Assembly (NCBI GenBank): GCA_036259355.1
Contig: DATABY010000195.1
Location: forward strand, 1-21,720
From: JALZDI01 sp036259355
Lineage (GTDB): Bacteria > Actinomycetota > Actinomycetes > Propionibacteriales > Nocardioidaceae
Reading direction: 5' to 3'
DNA: 21,720 nucleotides
Under the pieces are notes generated by a model that saw only the letters and a list, made by a program, of their open reading frames with translations, was not told the origin of the DNA and ran no database searches. Made by a program: the position numbers and the translations under genes. This document shows, one piece after another, positions 13,435 through 21,526 of the stretch. Numbering within the stretch: the stretch's first letter is position 1; each line of letters opens with the position of its first letter.

Positions 13435-14198
13435 TGTCGGCCGCGCCCAGCGCCGGGTGGCCGCTCGCGACCGCACTGCTGCTGCTGGTCCTGCTCGCCG
13501 TCGGGGTCGCGACCGCCGGCGGACTGGGGATCCGGCGTGACATCGTCACGGCGGCCGTCCGTGCCGTCGCACAGCTGGCCGTGGTGTCGCTCGCGATCGC
13601 CGCGGTGCTGGGCTCTGTGTTGTGGTCGGCAGCGTTCGCGGTGCTGATGTTCGCGGTCGCGACGTTCACCTCCGCCCGTCGGGTCGGCGCCGTACCCGAC
13701 CTCGCGTGGCTGTCGGCCGGGATCGCCGCCGGCGTCGCCCCGGTACTGACCCTGCTCTTCGTGTCCGGCACCATCCCGCTGAACGGCGCCAGCCTGGTGC
13801 CGACCGCGGGCATCATCATCGGCGGCGCGATGACGGCGAACACGCTCGCCGGGCGCCGCGCGTTCGACGAGCTGCGGCACGGCCTGGGCATGTACGAGGC
13901 CGCGCTGGCACTCGGCATGACCCGGCGCGATGCGGTGCTGGAGGTCATCTCCCCCTCCGCCGGCGAGGCCCTGACGCCGGTGCTCGACCAGACCCGCACC
14001 GTCGGCCTGGTCACGCTGCCCGGGGCCTACATCGGCGTGCTGCTCGGCGGCGGCAGCCCGGTGGAGGCCGGCGCCGCCCAGATCATGGTGCTGGTCGGGC
14101 TGCTCGCCGCGGAGACGATCGCGGTCGTCGTCCTGGTGCAGCTGATCGCGCTCGGACGCGTCACACCCAAGGCGCTGCGGACGCAGATGGCGGCCTGA
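13434..14198 (+). CDS. FetB/UPF0014-type ABC permease
   Basis: This 254-aa membrane protein has about six or seven segments. It carries the UPF0014 signature: RRAFDELRHGLGMYEAALALG (about 141-161), then DQTRTVGLVTLPGAYIGVLL (185-204) and GGGSPVEAGAAQIMVL. In Escherichia coli FetB pairs with the ATPase FetA and is linked to iron export and oxidative-stress tolerance. No ATPase gene is adjacent here, so the partner must be elsewhere or absent. The start overlaps the ung stop. The family assignment is firm. Iron export is an inference by similarity. Confidence 0.9.
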   Translation: MSAAPSAGWPLATALLLLVLLAVGVATAGGLGIRRDIVTAAVRAVAQLAVVSLAIAAVLGSVLWSAAFAVLMFAVATFTSARRVGAVPDLAWLSAGIAAGVAPVLTLLFVSGTIPLNGASLVPTAGIIIGGAMTANTLAGRRAFDELRHGLGMYEAALALGMTRRDAVLEVISPSAGEALTPVLDQTRTVGLVTLPGAYIGVLLGGGSPVEAGAAQIMVLVGLLAAETIAVVVLVQLIALGRVTPKALRTQMAA

Positions 14199-14225
14199 CG
14201 CCGGCTGCAGCACCCCAGACTCGGT

Positions 14226-14231
14226 TACCGT
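14226..14231 (+). promoter_or_regulatory. -10 box for a probably leaderless AraC-type gene
   Basis: TACCGT lies 6 bp before the GTG start of the AraC-type gene, with no ribosome-binding site between, so the transcript would begin at the start codon. Confidence 0.45.
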
Positions 14232-14237
14232 GGGCTC

Positions 14238-15077
14238 GTGCTGGAGGGGCCTCGGATCGAGATGCACAGCCGTCGGCCCGCGCCTGCCCTGCGCGGTCTG
14301 GTCGACGGCTACACCGACTACCTGCTCGAGCGGGTACCGGCGGGGATCCACCGTGGTCTGCCGAGCCGCCACCTCACCATGGTCATCCCCCTCGACGCCC
14401 CGTTGCAGATGGCCGCGATGCCCGACCCGGACCAGCCGGTCGGGTCGTTCGACGTGGTGGTGAGCGGCCTGCACCGACAGCCTGCGCAGATCCGGATGAC
14501 CGGTCGGAGCGCCGGTGTGCAGCTCACGCTCACGCCGGCCGGTTGCCGAGCGTTGCTGGGCCTCCCGGCCGGCGAGCTCGGGTCGTGGGTGGGCAGTCTC
14601 GTCGACGTGCTCGGACCGCGGGCCGTCCGCCTGCGGGACCGGCTTGTTGCGGCCGCGACGCCGCGGCAACGGTTCGCCGTCCTCGACGAGGAGCTGCTCG
14701 GCCTGCTCGGGCTGTTCCCCCTCCGCCGGGACGTCGTCCGGCCGGAGGTCGGCTGGGCGTGGCGGCGACTGGTGCGTGGCGTCGGCGCCATCGCCGTGGG
14801 GGAGCTGGCCGCGGAGGTGGGATGGAGCCGGCGGCACCTGGCCGAGCAGTTCCGCCGCGAGTACGGCCTGGCCCCGAAGGCGGCCGCGCGAGTGCTCCGC
14901 TTCGAGCGCAGCGCCGGACTGCTGGCGAGCCGCCCGGCCCCCCGGCTCGGCGACGTCGCCGCCATCTGCGGGTACGCCGACCAGGCGCATCTGGCCCGCG
15001 ACTGGCGGGAGCTGGCCGGATGCGCCCCGTCGCGCTGGCTGGCCGAGGAGGCGGCGTACCGCGACACCGTCAGCTGA
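14238..15077 (+). CDS. AraC-family transcriptional regulator
   Basis: This 279-aa regulator has an N-terminal sensor part of about 165 residues (RRPAPALRGLVDGYTDYLLE at the start, resembling the DUF6597 type) and a C-terminal AraC domain. The two helix-turn-helix units are near 187-208 (VGELAAEVGWSRRHLAEQFR) and 236-257 (LGDVAAICGYADQAHLARDW), followed by RELAGCAPSRWLAEE. Recognition residues in the second unit are the usual GY.DQAHL pattern. The ligand is unknown. It may act on the 21-bp-period direct repeats just downstream (15101-15132), before the hemerythrin-like gene; that is inference. Confidence 0.92.
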   Translation: MLEGPRIEMHSRRPAPALRGLVDGYTDYLLERVPAGIHRGLPSRHLTMVIPLDAPLQMAAMPDPDQPVGSFDVVVSGLHRQPAQIRMTGRSAGVQLTLTPAGCRALLGLPAGELGSWVGSLVDVLGPRAVRLRDRLVAAATPRQRFAVLDEELLGLLGLFPLRRDVVRPEVGWAWRRLVRGVGAIAVGELAAEVGWSRRHLAEQFRREYGLAPKAAARVLRFERSAGLLASRPAPRLGDVAAICGYADQAHLARDWRELAGCAPSRWLAEEAAYRDTVS

Positions 15078-15100
15078 CCACCGTCACCGAGCGAACCTGC

Positions 15101-15132
15101 ACGCAGCGCCACCACAGTGTGACGCAGCGCCA
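15101..15132. promoter_or_regulatory. Two 11-bp direct repeats, 21-bp period
   Basis: ACGCAGCGCCA at 15101-15111 and at 15122-15132. AraC-type proteins often bind two direct half-sites spaced about two helical turns apart, and an AraC-type gene ends 24 bp upstream. This may be its operator controlling the hemerythrin-like gene. Confidence 0.5.
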
Positions 15133-15161
15133 ACTCTTTACCTAGGCCAGGCGTAACCGCG

Positions 15162-15175
15162 CTACCCGTGGGTAG
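15162..15175. repeat. Inverted repeat with a stress-sigma-like -10
   Basis: CTACCC-GT-GGGTAG is a perfect 6-bp inverted repeat. GGGTAG (15170-15175), with GCGT 15 bp upstream (15151-15154), partly fits the SigB-type consensus GNNT-N15-GGGTAC/T. The rest of the gap 15176-15330 shows no other element I can name. Confidence 0.35.
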
Positions 15176-15344
15176 AACGAGGGCCTAATCGCTCGGTCGC
15201 TGAATCCCTTTCGGAGCAGCGTGCGTATGTACGGAGAGGCCAGCACCGGGCACGCCTTGTGAATGCGGACCCCGAACGGGACCGCCAGGAGTTGTCGGCG
15301 TCGCACGGGTCACGGCCTGTAGCAGTCGGCGGGAGGGTGGTCGG

Positions 15345-16076
15345 ATGACCATGCAGGAGATTTCCCCAGCCCCGGACCTCGAGTCTGGTTGCGAGACCCA
15401 CGAGGTGCTGCGATCGGCAGCCCTTGGACCCCATGAGCTCATCGGGGAGATGCTGGACGCGGCTGCGACCCATCGCGCATCCGGCACCGATCCCCGCCGT
15501 GCCCGCCAGCTCGCGGACACGTTCATGGCCACGATCTGCCGGCACCTGGCCGCGGTGGACGACGCGGTGCTGCCGGTCGCCAGGCGTCGGCTCGACGGCG
15601 GCCGGCAGCTGGTCACCGCCTACGTGCTGCACAGTCGCGAGCTCGAGCGCACGTTGCGCACCCTGAAGGCGCGGTGCTACGGCGACGCGCACGCCAGCCG
15701 GCTGACCTGCAGTGAGCTGTGGCAGCGGCTGCGCCTGCTGCTCGCCGAGCACGAGGTGCAGGAGAACGCCATGGTGGACCGGCTGACCGACACGCTCGAC
15801 GGTGCGGAGCTGACCGCGCTGGCCGAGCTGCTGCAGCGCATCGAGGGCCGCTCGCCGACACGGCCCCATCCGTACTCGCCGCACACCGGACTGGCCGGCC
15901 GCGTCAGCCACCGCGTCTGGTCGGTCTTCGACGGCTTCTGGGACAACGCGGAGGGGCGGGTCATCCCGCATCAGCCTCCGCCACGGCACCCGCGCAGCGA
16001 CAGCCTGCTGACCCGTTACATGCTCGGCACCCCGCGCTTCGACGACTCCCACCGCAGCGATCGGCGGGCCAGCTGA
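15345..16076 (+). CDS. Hemerythrin-like (HHE) domain protein
   Basis: This 243-aa soluble protein is mostly helical in residues 25-165 and has spaced histidines and acids in the HHE pattern: H30 (GPHELIGEML), H67 with D72/D73 (RHLAAVDDAVLPVARR), H96 with E99, and H136 with E140 (AEHEVQENAM). In this family such residues bind a di-iron or similar metal centre that senses or binds oxygen or NO. The usual helix-II glutamate appears to be aspartate here, so metal binding needs confirmation. The last 70 residues are proline-, arginine- and serine-rich and probably disordered. ATG 15345 is preceded by GGGAGGG. It converges on the RsbA-like gene. The family call is moderately sure. Confidence 0.7.
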   Translation: MTMQEISPAPDLESGCETHEVLRSAALGPHELIGEMLDAAATHRASGTDPRRARQLADTFMATICRHLAAVDDAVLPVARRRLDGGRQLVTAYVLHSRELERTLRTLKARCYGDAHASRLTCSELWQRLRLLLAEHEVQENAMVDRLTDTLDGAELTALAELLQRIEGRSPTRPHPYSPHTGLAGRVSHRVWSVFDGFWDNAEGRVIPHQPPPRHPRSDSLLTRYMLGTPRFDDSHRSDRRAS

Positions 16077-16120
16077 CCTCTACCCCTGGCGGCCCGTCCG
16101 GTCGCCCGGGGTGGGTCAGC
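16072..16120. terminator. Bidirectional terminator with stops in the stem
   Basis: GCTGACC (16072-16078) pairs with GGTCAGC (16114-16120), and inside this CCCC (16083-16086) can pair with GGGG (16108-16111). The TGA codons of both convergent genes lie in the outer arms. It is the likely shared terminator of the hemerythrin-like and RsbA-like genes. Confidence 0.65.
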
Positions 16121-17090
16121 CGGAGACCGCACCCACCGGCGGCAACCCCACATGCAGCCGTACGACGGTGCCCCGGTCGGACGACCGGATCTGCACCAGG
16201 TCGCAGAGCTGGTTGGCCAGCCACACTCCGCGGCCGTGCTCGCTCTCCGGCGGTGGGCGGAGTCGGCCCACCATGGACTCGGCGATGTGTCCGGAGTCGC
16301 TGAGCTCGCACACCAGCCGGCGGGCGTCGACCCACATCCGCAGTCGGCCGGACCCGCCGCCGTGCCGGATGCTGTTGACCGCGATCTCCCGCACCGACAG
16401 CACCAACGCCTCGACGTCCTCGGCAGGCATGTCGTGCCGGGCCGCGGTGACGGCCACCTGCCGGCGGATCATCAGGAGGTCCAGAGGGCCGTACGACAGC
16501 TCGGCCTCGACCACGGCCGGCTCCAGCAGCGGCTCCCGGAAGGCGCCGCCCACCACAGCGTCCGGTGAGAAAGCGGCACTGGGCGTGCGGCCCTGCCCGT
16601 CGACGACCTCGGGATGGGTCGCGCGGGCGGTGACGAGCACGTCGCGGTCGAGGCTGGAGACGTCGTACGGGCACCGCAGCAGCAGCTGGCTGTCGGCGTC
16701 GAAGGCGTCGTTGAGCAGCGCCTCGTGCAGCTGGGCCTCGAGCAGCTCGTCGTGGGTGCGGGCCGCCCAGATCGGCTCGCCGATGCCGCGCACTCGTGAC
16801 CCGCGCAGCTCGGCGGCCTCGACCAGGTCGTGCCACAGCTGGATGATACGGGCCGGGTTGCGCCCGCACTCGGCCATGTCCATGAACGTCACCCGTGCGG
16901 CCTGGCCGTCCAGGGCGGCTCGGAGCAGCTCCGCCTTCTCGGCCACGACCGCCACCACCACGTGCTCGCCCCGACGCAGACCCTCAGCCACGAAGTCGGC
17001 CGAGCTCGAGACGAAGTCGTCGTCGCCGGCGTAGAAGAAAGCCTCGTGGACGTATCCGCCCTGGGACGCACAAACCGCGGGGGTGCCCAT
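16116..17090 (-). CDS. RsbA-like anti-sigma regulator: MEDS plus HATPase domains
   Basis: This 324-aa protein has an N-terminal MEDS-type domain (about 13-165, opening VHEAFFYAGDDDFVSSSADF) and a C-terminal GHKL ATPase of the anti-sigma class (about 200-318). The N-box is E235-I-A-V-N239, G1 is D265-S-G, and GRGVWLANQLCD (286-297) is the G2 part. This pairing occurs in RsbA/RsbW-like proteins that bind or phosphorylate an anti-anti-sigma partner. No STAS protein or sigma gene is adjacent, so partners must be elsewhere. The ATG at 17088-17090 has GGGAGG 5 bases upstream; the longer frame runs back over the divergent glcD gene and is rejected. TACACT on the minus strand at 17133-17138 is a possible -10 box. 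Confidence 0.88.
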   Translation of the reverse strand: MGTPAVCASQGGYVHEAFFYAGDDDFVSSSADFVAEGLRRGEHVVVAVVAEKAELLRAALDGQAARVTFMDMAECGRNPARIIQLWHDLVEAAELRGSRVRGIGEPIWAARTHDELLEAQLHEALLNDAFDADSQLLLRCPYDVSSLDRDVLVTARATHPEVVDGQGRTPSAAFSPDAVVGGAFREPLLEPAVVEAELSYGPLDLLMIRRQVAVTAARHDMPAEDVEALVLSVREIAVNSIRHGGGSGRLRMWVDARRLVCELSDSGHIAESMVGRLRPPPESEHGRGVWLANQLCDLVQIRSSDRGTVVRLHVGLPPVGAVSG

Positions 17091-17190
17091 GTGACCTCCC
17101 GCGGCTGGTGACGACACGTCATCGCTCCCGCCAGTGTAGGGCAACGACCGGGCGACTGCCGAGGTCCGGCGGGACGGGGGCCGGTCGCCG

Positions 17191-17220
17191 TTGTCCACGC
17201 CGACATCGGTGACATAGGTT
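17191..17220 (+). promoter_or_regulatory. Predicted promoter of glcDEF
   Basis: TTGTCC (17191-17196), an 18-nt spacer and TAGGTT (17215-17220). Transcription would start near 17227 with a leader of about 40 nt. It lies in the 178-bp gap divergent to the RsbA-like gene. Confidence 0.6.
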
Positions 17221-17268
17221 CCGGGGTATGGGTTCTCTCCCGTCGACATCGCCCCGGCGGTGTACGCC

Positions 17269-18783
17269 GTGACCACACACCCGACCGGACCAGTCCCGGC
17301 CGAGGTCACCGGCCACGACACGGCCGGCTCGGTGCAGGAGCTGGCCCGCCGGTGCCGGGCTCTGCTCGGTGACGAGGCGGTCATCACCGACGAGGCACGG
17401 CGGCGCACCTACGAGTGCGACGGCCTCGCCGCCTACACCGTCGTGCCCGCGCTGGTGGTGCTGGCCGCCGACACCAACATCGTCCGAGAGGTGGTGGCGC
17501 ACTGCCACGAGCTCGGCGTGCCGTTCGTCGCGCGCGGGTCCGGCACGGGGTTGTCGGGGGGCGCCCTCCCCCACGCCGAGGGCGTGCTGATCGTGACCTC
17601 GCGGATGCGCGAGATCCTCGACGTCGACCCACGCGCGCAGCGCGCCGTCGTGCAGCCCGGTGTGATCAACCTCGACGTCACCGCCGCCGCGGCTCCGCAC
17701 GGCTACTACTACGCACCCGACCCGTCCAGCCAGCAGATCTGCTCGATCGGCGGCAACGTCGCCGAGAACTCCGGTGGCGCGCACTGCCTGAAGTACGGCT
17801 TCACCACCAACCATGTCCTGTCGGTGCAGATGGTGGCGCCGGACGGCGCCCTCACCCGGCTGGGCACGACCGCACCCGACGCGCCCGGCTACGACCTGCT
17901 CGGTGCCGTCGTGGGGTCCGAGGGGACGCTGGGCATCGTCACCGAGGCCACGGTGCGGCTCACCCGTGCCCCGGAGGCCGTGGTCACGCTGCTGGCCGGC
18001 TTCCGCAGCACCGACGACGCGGGTACGGCGGTCTCGGCGATCATCGGCGCCGGCGTGGTCCCGGCCGCGATCGAGATGATGGACCGACTCTCGATCGAGG
18101 CTGCGGAGAAGGCCGTCGCCTGCGGCTACCCCGCCGGGGCCGGCGCCGTTCTCGTCGTCGAGCTCGACGGTCCCGCCGCGGAGGTCGAGACCCAGGTCGG
18201 CGAGGTCCGCGAGCACTGCGACGCTGCCGGGGCGTTCGAGATCCGGCAGGCCGTCGACGACGCGCAGCGGGCGCTGATCTGGAAGGGCCGCAAGTCGGCG
18301 TTCGCGGCGGTGGGCCGGATCAGCCCCGACTACATCGTCCAGGACGGCGTCATCCCGCGCACCGCGCTGCCGGAGGTGCTGCGCCGGATCGACGCGCTCG
18401 CCCGCGACAACGGCGTGCGCGTGGCGAACGTGTTCCACGCCGGCGACGGCAACCTGCACCCGCTGGTGCTGTTCGACGGCAGCGAGGAGGGCGCGACCGA
18501 ACGGGCCGAGGACGTGTCCGGCCAGATCCTGCGGCTGTGCCTGGAGCACGGCGGCTCGATCACCGGCGAGCACGGCGTGGGAGCCGACAAGGCCGCCTAC
18601 ATGCCGCAGATGTTCAGCGACGACGACCTCGACACGATGCAGCTGGTCCGGTGCGCGTTCGACCCGCGCTACCTGTCCAACCCGGGCAAGGTGTTCCCGA
18701 CCCCGCGGCTGTGCGGCGAGCGGCCGGGGCGCCGGTCGGGCACGCACCCGCTGCAGGACGCCGGCGTGGCGGAGATCTTCTAG
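17269..18783 (+). CDS. glcD: Glycolate oxidase FAD subunit GlcD
   Basis: About 504 aa, an FAD-linked oxidase of the GlcD / D-lactate dehydrogenase type that oxidises glycolate to glyoxylate. The FAD-binding PCMH fold has FVARGSGTGLSGGALP (about 86-101) and SIGGNVAENSGGAHCLKYG, followed by VVGSEGTLGIVTEATVRL. The C-terminal cap has NVFHAGDGNLHPLVLFDG and GSITGEHGVGADKAAYMP, with the conserved HAGDGN and EHG residues. GTG 17269 is used, with a weak GGCGG ahead; GTG 17260 is equally possible and adds three residues. The next gene starts 17 bp after the stop. Together with glcE and glcF it forms a complete membrane-associated enzyme. A D-lactate specificity cannot be excluded. Confidence 0.95.
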   Translation: MTTHPTGPVPAEVTGHDTAGSVQELARRCRALLGDEAVITDEARRRTYECDGLAAYTVVPALVVLAADTNIVREVVAHCHELGVPFVARGSGTGLSGGALPHAEGVLIVTSRMREILDVDPRAQRAVVQPGVINLDVTAAAAPHGYYYAPDPSSQQICSIGGNVAENSGGAHCLKYGFTTNHVLSVQMVAPDGALTRLGTTAPDAPGYDLLGAVVGSEGTLGIVTEATVRLTRAPEAVVTLLAGFRSTDDAGTAVSAIIGAGVVPAAIEMMDRLSIEAAEKAVACGYPAGAGAVLVVELDGPAAEVETQVGEVREHCDAAGAFEIRQAVDDAQRALIWKGRKSAFAAVGRISPDYIVQDGVIPRTALPEVLRRIDALARDNGVRVANVFHAGDGNLHPLVLFDGSEEGATERAEDVSGQILRLCLEHGGSITGEHGVGADKAAYMPQMFSDDDLDTMQLVRCAFDPRYLSNPGKVFPTPRLCGERPGRRSGTHPLQDAGVAEIF

Positions 18784-18800
18784 ATGGCGGTGACTGCCCG

Positions 18801-20057
18801 ATGATCGCGACCGGTGTGCTCGACGACCTCGCGGCGACCGTGGGCGGACACGCCCAGGAGGCAGGTTCGCAGGACGGCGTCGCCGGTGTCCCGGCGCGCT
18901 GGGTCGCCGCGCCGGGCTCGGCCGAGGAAGCCTCCGCCCTGCTGCACACGGCCGCCGGCCTCGGCCTGACCGTCGTGCCGCGCGGACGCGGCACCGCCCT
19001 GGGGTGGGGCTCGCCTCCGCGCTCGGCCGACCTCCTCGTGAGCACCGAGCGGATGGACCGGATGGTCGAGCACAACCCAGGCGACCTGGTCTGCGTGGTG
19101 GAGGCCGGCGCGACGATCGACGCGATGAACGAGCAGCTGGCGCAGCACCGGCAGCAGCTCGCGCTGGACCAGCCGCTGCCCGGCGCCACCATCGGCGGCA
19201 CCGTCTCCACCACCCGCAGTGGGCCGCGCCGGCTGCTGTACGGCACGCCGCGCGACCAGGTGCTCGGCGTGACGATGGTGCGACCCGACGGGACGGTGGC
19301 GACCGCGGGCAGCAAGGTCGTCAAGAACGTCGCCGGCTACGACCTCGCCAAGCTGCTGGGTGGCGCCTACGGCACGCTCGGGCTCATCTGCCGCCTGGTG
19401 GTGCGTCTGCACCCACTGCCCCGGGCCCGGATGTGGCTGCGGGCCTGGTACACCGACGCGGAGACCGCGGCCGCGGCGGCGTTGCGGGCCGCCGGCTCGC
19501 AGCTCGCGCCGTCTGCGGTGGAGATCCGGAGGACGGTCAGCGCGGCCGGCGCCGACGTGTTCGTGCTCCTGGAGGGCACCCGGACGGGGATCGACGGGCG
19601 GTCGCGGCAGGCCCTCGAGCTGCTGGCCGGGGCGACGGAGACCACCGACATCGACCCGGAGGACGGTGACCGGCTCGGCGTCCTGCAGGCGGGACCGGAG
19701 GACACGCTGGTGAAGGTCGCGGTACCGCTGCCCGGGGTCGCTGCCGTGCTGCACACCGTGCAGGCCGCCGAGTCGCGGTACGGCGTGCCCTGCCACCTGC
19801 AAGGCAGCGCCGGCGCCGGGGTGCTCCACGTGGTCGTCCAGGCACGCGAGCGCCCGGACGCCGTGGCGCGCACTGTGACCGACCTTCGCCGGGCGGCGGT
19901 CGGCGGGAGCGCGGTCGTGCTGCAGGCACCCGCTCCGGTGCGCACGCTCGTGGACGCGTGGGGCCCGGTGAACGGGCTGGCGCTGATGCGGCGCGTCAAG
20001 GACGAGTTCGACCCCGACCACCGCTTCGCACCGGGCCGGTTCGTGGGAGGCATCTGA
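18801..20057 (+). CDS. glcE: Glycolate oxidase FAD-binding subunit GlcE
   Basis: This 418-aa protein has the same FAD-binding fold as GlcD but is shorter. Motifs are TVVPRGRGTALGWG near 55-68, PLPGATIGGTVSTTRSGPRR near 129-148 and SKVVKNVAGYDLAKLLGGAY near 171-190, all typical of GlcE. ATG 18801 is preceded by GGCGGTGA. The C-terminal end RRVKDEFDPDHRFAPGRF matches the family. The stop shares one base with the glcF start. GlcE works with GlcD and GlcF. I see no damage to the reading frame. Confidence 0.95.
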   Translation: MIATGVLDDLAATVGGHAQEAGSQDGVAGVPARWVAAPGSAEEASALLHTAAGLGLTVVPRGRGTALGWGSPPRSADLLVSTERMDRMVEHNPGDLVCVVEAGATIDAMNEQLAQHRQQLALDQPLPGATIGGTVSTTRSGPRRLLYGTPRDQVLGVTMVRPDGTVATAGSKVVKNVAGYDLAKLLGGAYGTLGLICRLVVRLHPLPRARMWLRAWYTDAETAAAAALRAAGSQLAPSAVEIRRTVSAAGADVFVLLEGTRTGIDGRSRQALELLAGATETTDIDPEDGDRLGVLQAGPEDTLVKVAVPLPGVAAVLHTVQAAESRYGVPCHLQGSAGAGVLHVVVQARERPDAVARTVTDLRRAAVGGSAVVLQAPAPVRTLVDAWGPVNGLALMRRVKDEFDPDHRFAPGRFVGGI

Positions 20058-21406
20058 TGACAGCAGGCAACGGTCCCGGCGCAGACGTCTTCGCCCCGCC
20101 GCCCGGGGAGCGGGCGTTCGACGACCAGCACCCACCGCGGCAGGACCTCCTCGACGACTGCGTGCACTGCGGTTTCTGCCTGACGACCTGCCCGACGTAC
20201 GTGCTCTGGGGCGAGGAGATGGACTCGCCCCGCGGGCGCATCCACCTGGTCGAGCAGGGCGCCCACGGCGCGCCGATGAGCGACTCGCTGGTCACGCACA
20301 TCGACCGCTGCCTGGGCTGCATGGCCTGCGTGACCTCATGCCCGTCGGGCGTGCAGTACGACCACATCCTGGAGCCGACGCGCGCACAGATCGAACGCCG
20401 CTACGAACGAGACCCGGGCGACCGGCTGCTGCGCGAGGCGATCTTCGCAATGTTCCCCTACCCCCGGCGGCTGCGGGCGCTGCGGCTGCCCCTGCTGGCG
20501 TACCAGCGGTCGGGGCTGCAGCGGCTGCTCCGGCGCAGCGGGGTGCTGCAGCGGCTGTCGCCGACGCTGGCGACCATGGAGGCCGTCGCCCCGCCGGTGC
20601 AGCACGCCCGCCCTGCGCCGTCGTTCGTGCCCGCACAGGGTGCGCGACGCGCGGTCGTCGGGATGCTGACCGGCTGCGTGCAGCGGGAGTTCTTCCCGCA
20701 CGTCAACGCCGCTACGTCGCGGGTGTTGGCCGCCGAGGGATGCGACGTGGTGATCCCGCCGACGCAGCAGTGCTGCGGCGCGCTGAGCATGCACACGGGA
20801 CGACGGGCGGAGGCGCAACGGTTCGCCCGCGCGCTGGTCGACGCGTTCGAGGGCTCCGGAGTGGAGTATGCCGTGGTGAACTCCGCCGGCTGCGGATCGT
20901 CGATGAAGGAGTACGCCGAGCTCCTGCAGGACGACCCGGCGTACGCCGACCGGGCCGCCGCGTTCGCCGACCGGGTGCGCGACGTGACCGAGGTGCTGGT
21001 CGAGCTTGGCCCGGTGGCCCCACGGCATCCGGTGCCGCTCGCCGTCGCCTACCACGACGCCTGCCACCTGGCCCACGCCCAGGGCGTCCGCACGCCCCCG
21101 CGCGAGCTCCTCGACCAGATCCCCGGCCTGGAGCTGCGGGAGATCAACGAGGCGGCGGTGTGCTGCGGCAGCGCCGGTGTATGGAACCTGCTCAACCCCG
21201 AGCCCGCGAACGAGCTCGGCGACCGCAAGGCGGGCAACGTGCTGCGCACCGGAGCGGACCTGCTGGTGACGGCCAATCCGGGATGCCTGCTGCAGATCTC
21301 CAGCGCCCTGCGACGGGCGGACAAACAGGTTCCGACCGCGCACACCGTGCAGGTGCTCGACGCCTCCATCGCCGGCCGCGGCCCCGAGTCACTGCTGCCT
21401 GCCTGA
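20057..21406 (+). CDS. glcF: Glycolate oxidase iron-sulfur subunit GlcF
   Basis: This 449-aa protein carries electrons from the flavin subunits to the membrane. Two ferredoxin-like clusters are complete: C35-x2-C38-x2-C41-x3-C45 and C85-x2-C88-x2-C91-x3-C95, each followed by proline. Two cysteine-rich CCG domains follow: one with GMLTGCVQREFFPHVN, QQCCGAL and NSAGCGSSMKEY, the other with YHDACHLAHAQG, AAVCCGSAG and NPGCLLQI. These are expected to bind further clusters or to contact the quinone pool. ATG 20057 overlaps the glcE stop (TGATG), so it is co-translated. No glcG or glcA gene follows. Confidence 0.96.
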   Translation: MTAGNGPGADVFAPPPGERAFDDQHPPRQDLLDDCVHCGFCLTTCPTYVLWGEEMDSPRGRIHLVEQGAHGAPMSDSLVTHIDRCLGCMACVTSCPSGVQYDHILEPTRAQIERRYERDPGDRLLREAIFAMFPYPRRLRALRLPLLAYQRSGLQRLLRRSGVLQRLSPTLATMEAVAPPVQHARPAPSFVPAQGARRAVVGMLTGCVQREFFPHVNAATSRVLAAEGCDVVIPPTQQCCGALSMHTGRRAEAQRFARALVDAFEGSGVEYAVVNSAGCGSSMKEYAELLQDDPAYADRAAAFADRVRDVTEVLVELGPVAPRHPVPLAVAYHDACHLAHAQGVRTPPRELLDQIPGLELREINEAAVCCGSAGVWNLLNPEPANELGDRKAGNVLRTGADLLVTANPGCLLQISSALRRADKQVPTAHTVQVLDASIAGRGPESLLPA

Positions 21407-21526
21407 CACCGGTGCGCCGTCGGTGGAGCATGAAGCGCCGGCCGAAGGTGTTTCGGTTCCGAGCGCGCGGGGGGACACTGAGAGGAGGTGGTGTCGACGT
21501 CCGAGCGGCACCGGGAGGTCGTTGTC

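Noticed and set aside
17091..17408. N-terminal extension of the RsbA-like protein
   Set aside because: It would overlap the divergent glcD coding region and promoter; ATG 17090 has a good ribosome-binding site and starts the MEDS domain.
17119..18747. 542-aa minus-strand frame opposite glcD
   Set aside because: Shadow of glcD; histidine- and arginine-rich with no motifs.
17415..18800. Long N-terminal extension of glcE reaching back across glcD (880 codons)
   Set aside because: The first 460 residues are the glcD sequence read in another frame; real similarity starts at ATG 18801 with its own ribosome-binding site.
21450..21476. SigB-type promoter GTTT...GGGGAC before the GPGG gene
   Set aside because: The spacer is 17 bp and the -10 differs from GGGTAC at a key base; too weak to call.
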